Shown: positions 63,404-64,000 of the stretch, piece after piece
Layout of the letters: every line of letters begins with the position of its first letter
How positions within the stretch are numbered: the stretch's first letter is position 1
Source of the DNA: Paenibacillus peoriae
GTDB taxonomy: Bacteria > Bacillota > Bacilli > Paenibacillales > Paenibacillaceae
Direction of reading: 5' to 3'
Assembly (NCBI RefSeq): GCF_022531965.1
Contig: NZ_CP092831.1
Coordinates: forward strand, 3,171,001-3,235,000
Length of the DNA stretch: 64,000 nt
Position numbers and translations under genes: made by a program
Notes under the pieces: generated by a model
What the model saw: the letters and a program-made list of their open reading frames with translations, nothing else
Told to the model about the DNA's origin: nothing
The model's database searches: none

Positions 63404-64000
63404 TTATTGGCTAATTGTAATCGGTGAGTTATCGGACAGCAATGCCAGATTATTCACGATCACATTCTCCTCATTGCTCAAGCCACTGGTAACGAGTGTT
63501 TGTGAACCTGCCGTCTGAACAGTCTTCACTTCCTTACGTTTCGCATGGTCTCCGTTTACAACATATACATATTCTTTACCTTGATCCTTTTGAACTGCCG
63601 CAGTAGGAACCACAATGCCTTCTTGTGCATTGGCAGCGACAAAGCTGATATCAGCCAACATGCCGGATTTCAGTATCGTGTCTGGATTCGCTACTGAGAT
63701 TTTTACAGGATAACCTTTTCCACTTGCATCCAACGGGCTTACATTTTTAACTGTACCTGTTGTTACAATGTTGGAAGCTGCAACACGAACCTGTACCTTG
63801 TCACCTGCTTTTACATTGTTGATCTGTTCCGCTGGAACATAGATCAAAGTATTGACCGTACTCAGATTAGCGATGACCAGCGCAGGAGACTGAGCGGATA
63901 CCATTTCGCCCACTTCTGCATTTTTAGTGCCCACAATACCATTGATCGGTGATGTTACAACAGTATCATCCAATGCGTCCTGAGCAATGTTCACATTCAG
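63404..64000 (-). CDS. RND/MFP efflux periplasmic-adaptor protein, partial
   Basis: The frame runs off the window; about 199 residues of the C-terminal part are present. Motifs are LDDTVVTSPINGIVGTKNAE (lipoyl-like half), GDKVQVRVAASNIVTTGTVK, ILKSGMLADISFVAANAQEG and VVPTAAVQKDQGKEYVYVVN, as in HlyD/MacA-type adaptors that link an inner-membrane pump to the outside. In Firmicutes these usually work with ABC or RND pumps encoded next door. The N-terminus and start are outside the window. Confidence 0.88.
   Translation of the reverse strand: MNVNIAQDALDDTVVTSPINGIVGTKNAEVGEMVSAQSPALVIANLSTVNTLIYVPAEQINNVKAGDKVQVRVAASNIVTTGTVKNVSPLDASGKGYPVKISVANPDTILKSGMLADISFVAANAQEGIVVPTAAVQKDQGKEYVYVVNGDHAKRKEVKTVQTAGSQTLVTSGLSNEENVIVNNLALLSDNSPITISQ

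Noticed and set aside
1..64000. CRISPR array, tRNA or rRNA genes
   Set aside because: No regularly spaced direct repeats were seen, and no cloverleaf or rRNA-like sequence was recognised on either strand.

Overview
The window looks like a chromosome segment of an endospore-forming Firmicute, most probably Paenibacillus of the polymyxa group. It carries spore genes (a gerA-type germinant receptor operon, spoVK, cotE, small YjcZ-like proteins and a collagen-like surface protein). It also carries the Firmicute glnR-glnA pair, hfq next to miaA, and mutL-mutS beside cotE. Start sites have strong AGGAGG-type ribosome binding sites. The assignment rests on gene content and protein likeness only.

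Region 1 (about 1-13 kb) is a decayed accessory region. It holds a tet(L)-like efflux gene broken by a one-base deletion, and pieces of HicB-like, parallel beta-helix, NucA/NucB nuclease, LysR and other genes. Three copies of one C-terminal module with its terminator lie here, and a prophage-type lysis cassette (LLH holin, GH25 endolysin, TcdE-like holin) is broken by frameshifts. The intact genes are a possible secreted effector with an Hcp/MAP1-like N-terminal domain (4725-5870) with small genes behind it, a discoidin-domain secreted protein, and an Lsa-type ABC-F ribosome-protection gene. The ABC-F gene sits behind a clear terminator/antiterminator leader. The gerA-type operon follows at 13.3-17.3 kb.

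Region 2 (17.55-28.0 kb) is probably a degraded integrative prophage inserted at the 3' end of glnA. A copy of the last 20 or so codons of glnA plus its terminator flank lies at 17552-17630, in the same orientation as the real glnA end at 27939-28018. Between the copies lie a broken integrase, a second phage recombinase with a 17-base homopolymer frameshift, a frameshifted terminase small subunit, small phage Cys-rich proteins, a collagen-like protein, an IS3-family element and several genes stopped by single in-frame nonsense codons.

Region 3 (28-47.3 kb) is an intact housekeeping block read almost wholly on the minus strand: glnA, glnR, a methionine-gamma-lyase-family PLP enzyme, hflX, spoVK, a YdcF-family protein, a DUF402 protein, a class A PBP, then hfq, miaA, a methyltransferase, mutL, mutS, an amidoligase-like gene and cotE. 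Because these long genes are all intact, the many frameshifts in Regions 1 and 2 look like real decay rather than poor sequence.

Region 4 (47.3-64 kb) has a LysR regulator divergent from an amino-acid exporter, an aromatic-acid-exporter-like membrane protein, a three-gene ABC importer, an M32 carboxypeptidase, a beta-carbonic anhydrase, a PadR regulator and a small secreted protein with a YxcD-type partner. It ends with a five-gene minus-strand cassette (57756-63180) matching the STM4011-STM4015 families: two radical SAM enzymes, a sulfatase-like hydrolase, an ATP-grasp-like protein and a leucine-rich-repeat protein. I know of no assigned function for this cassette, and it is the best candidate for an undescribed system. 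The window closes inside an RND-type efflux adaptor gene.
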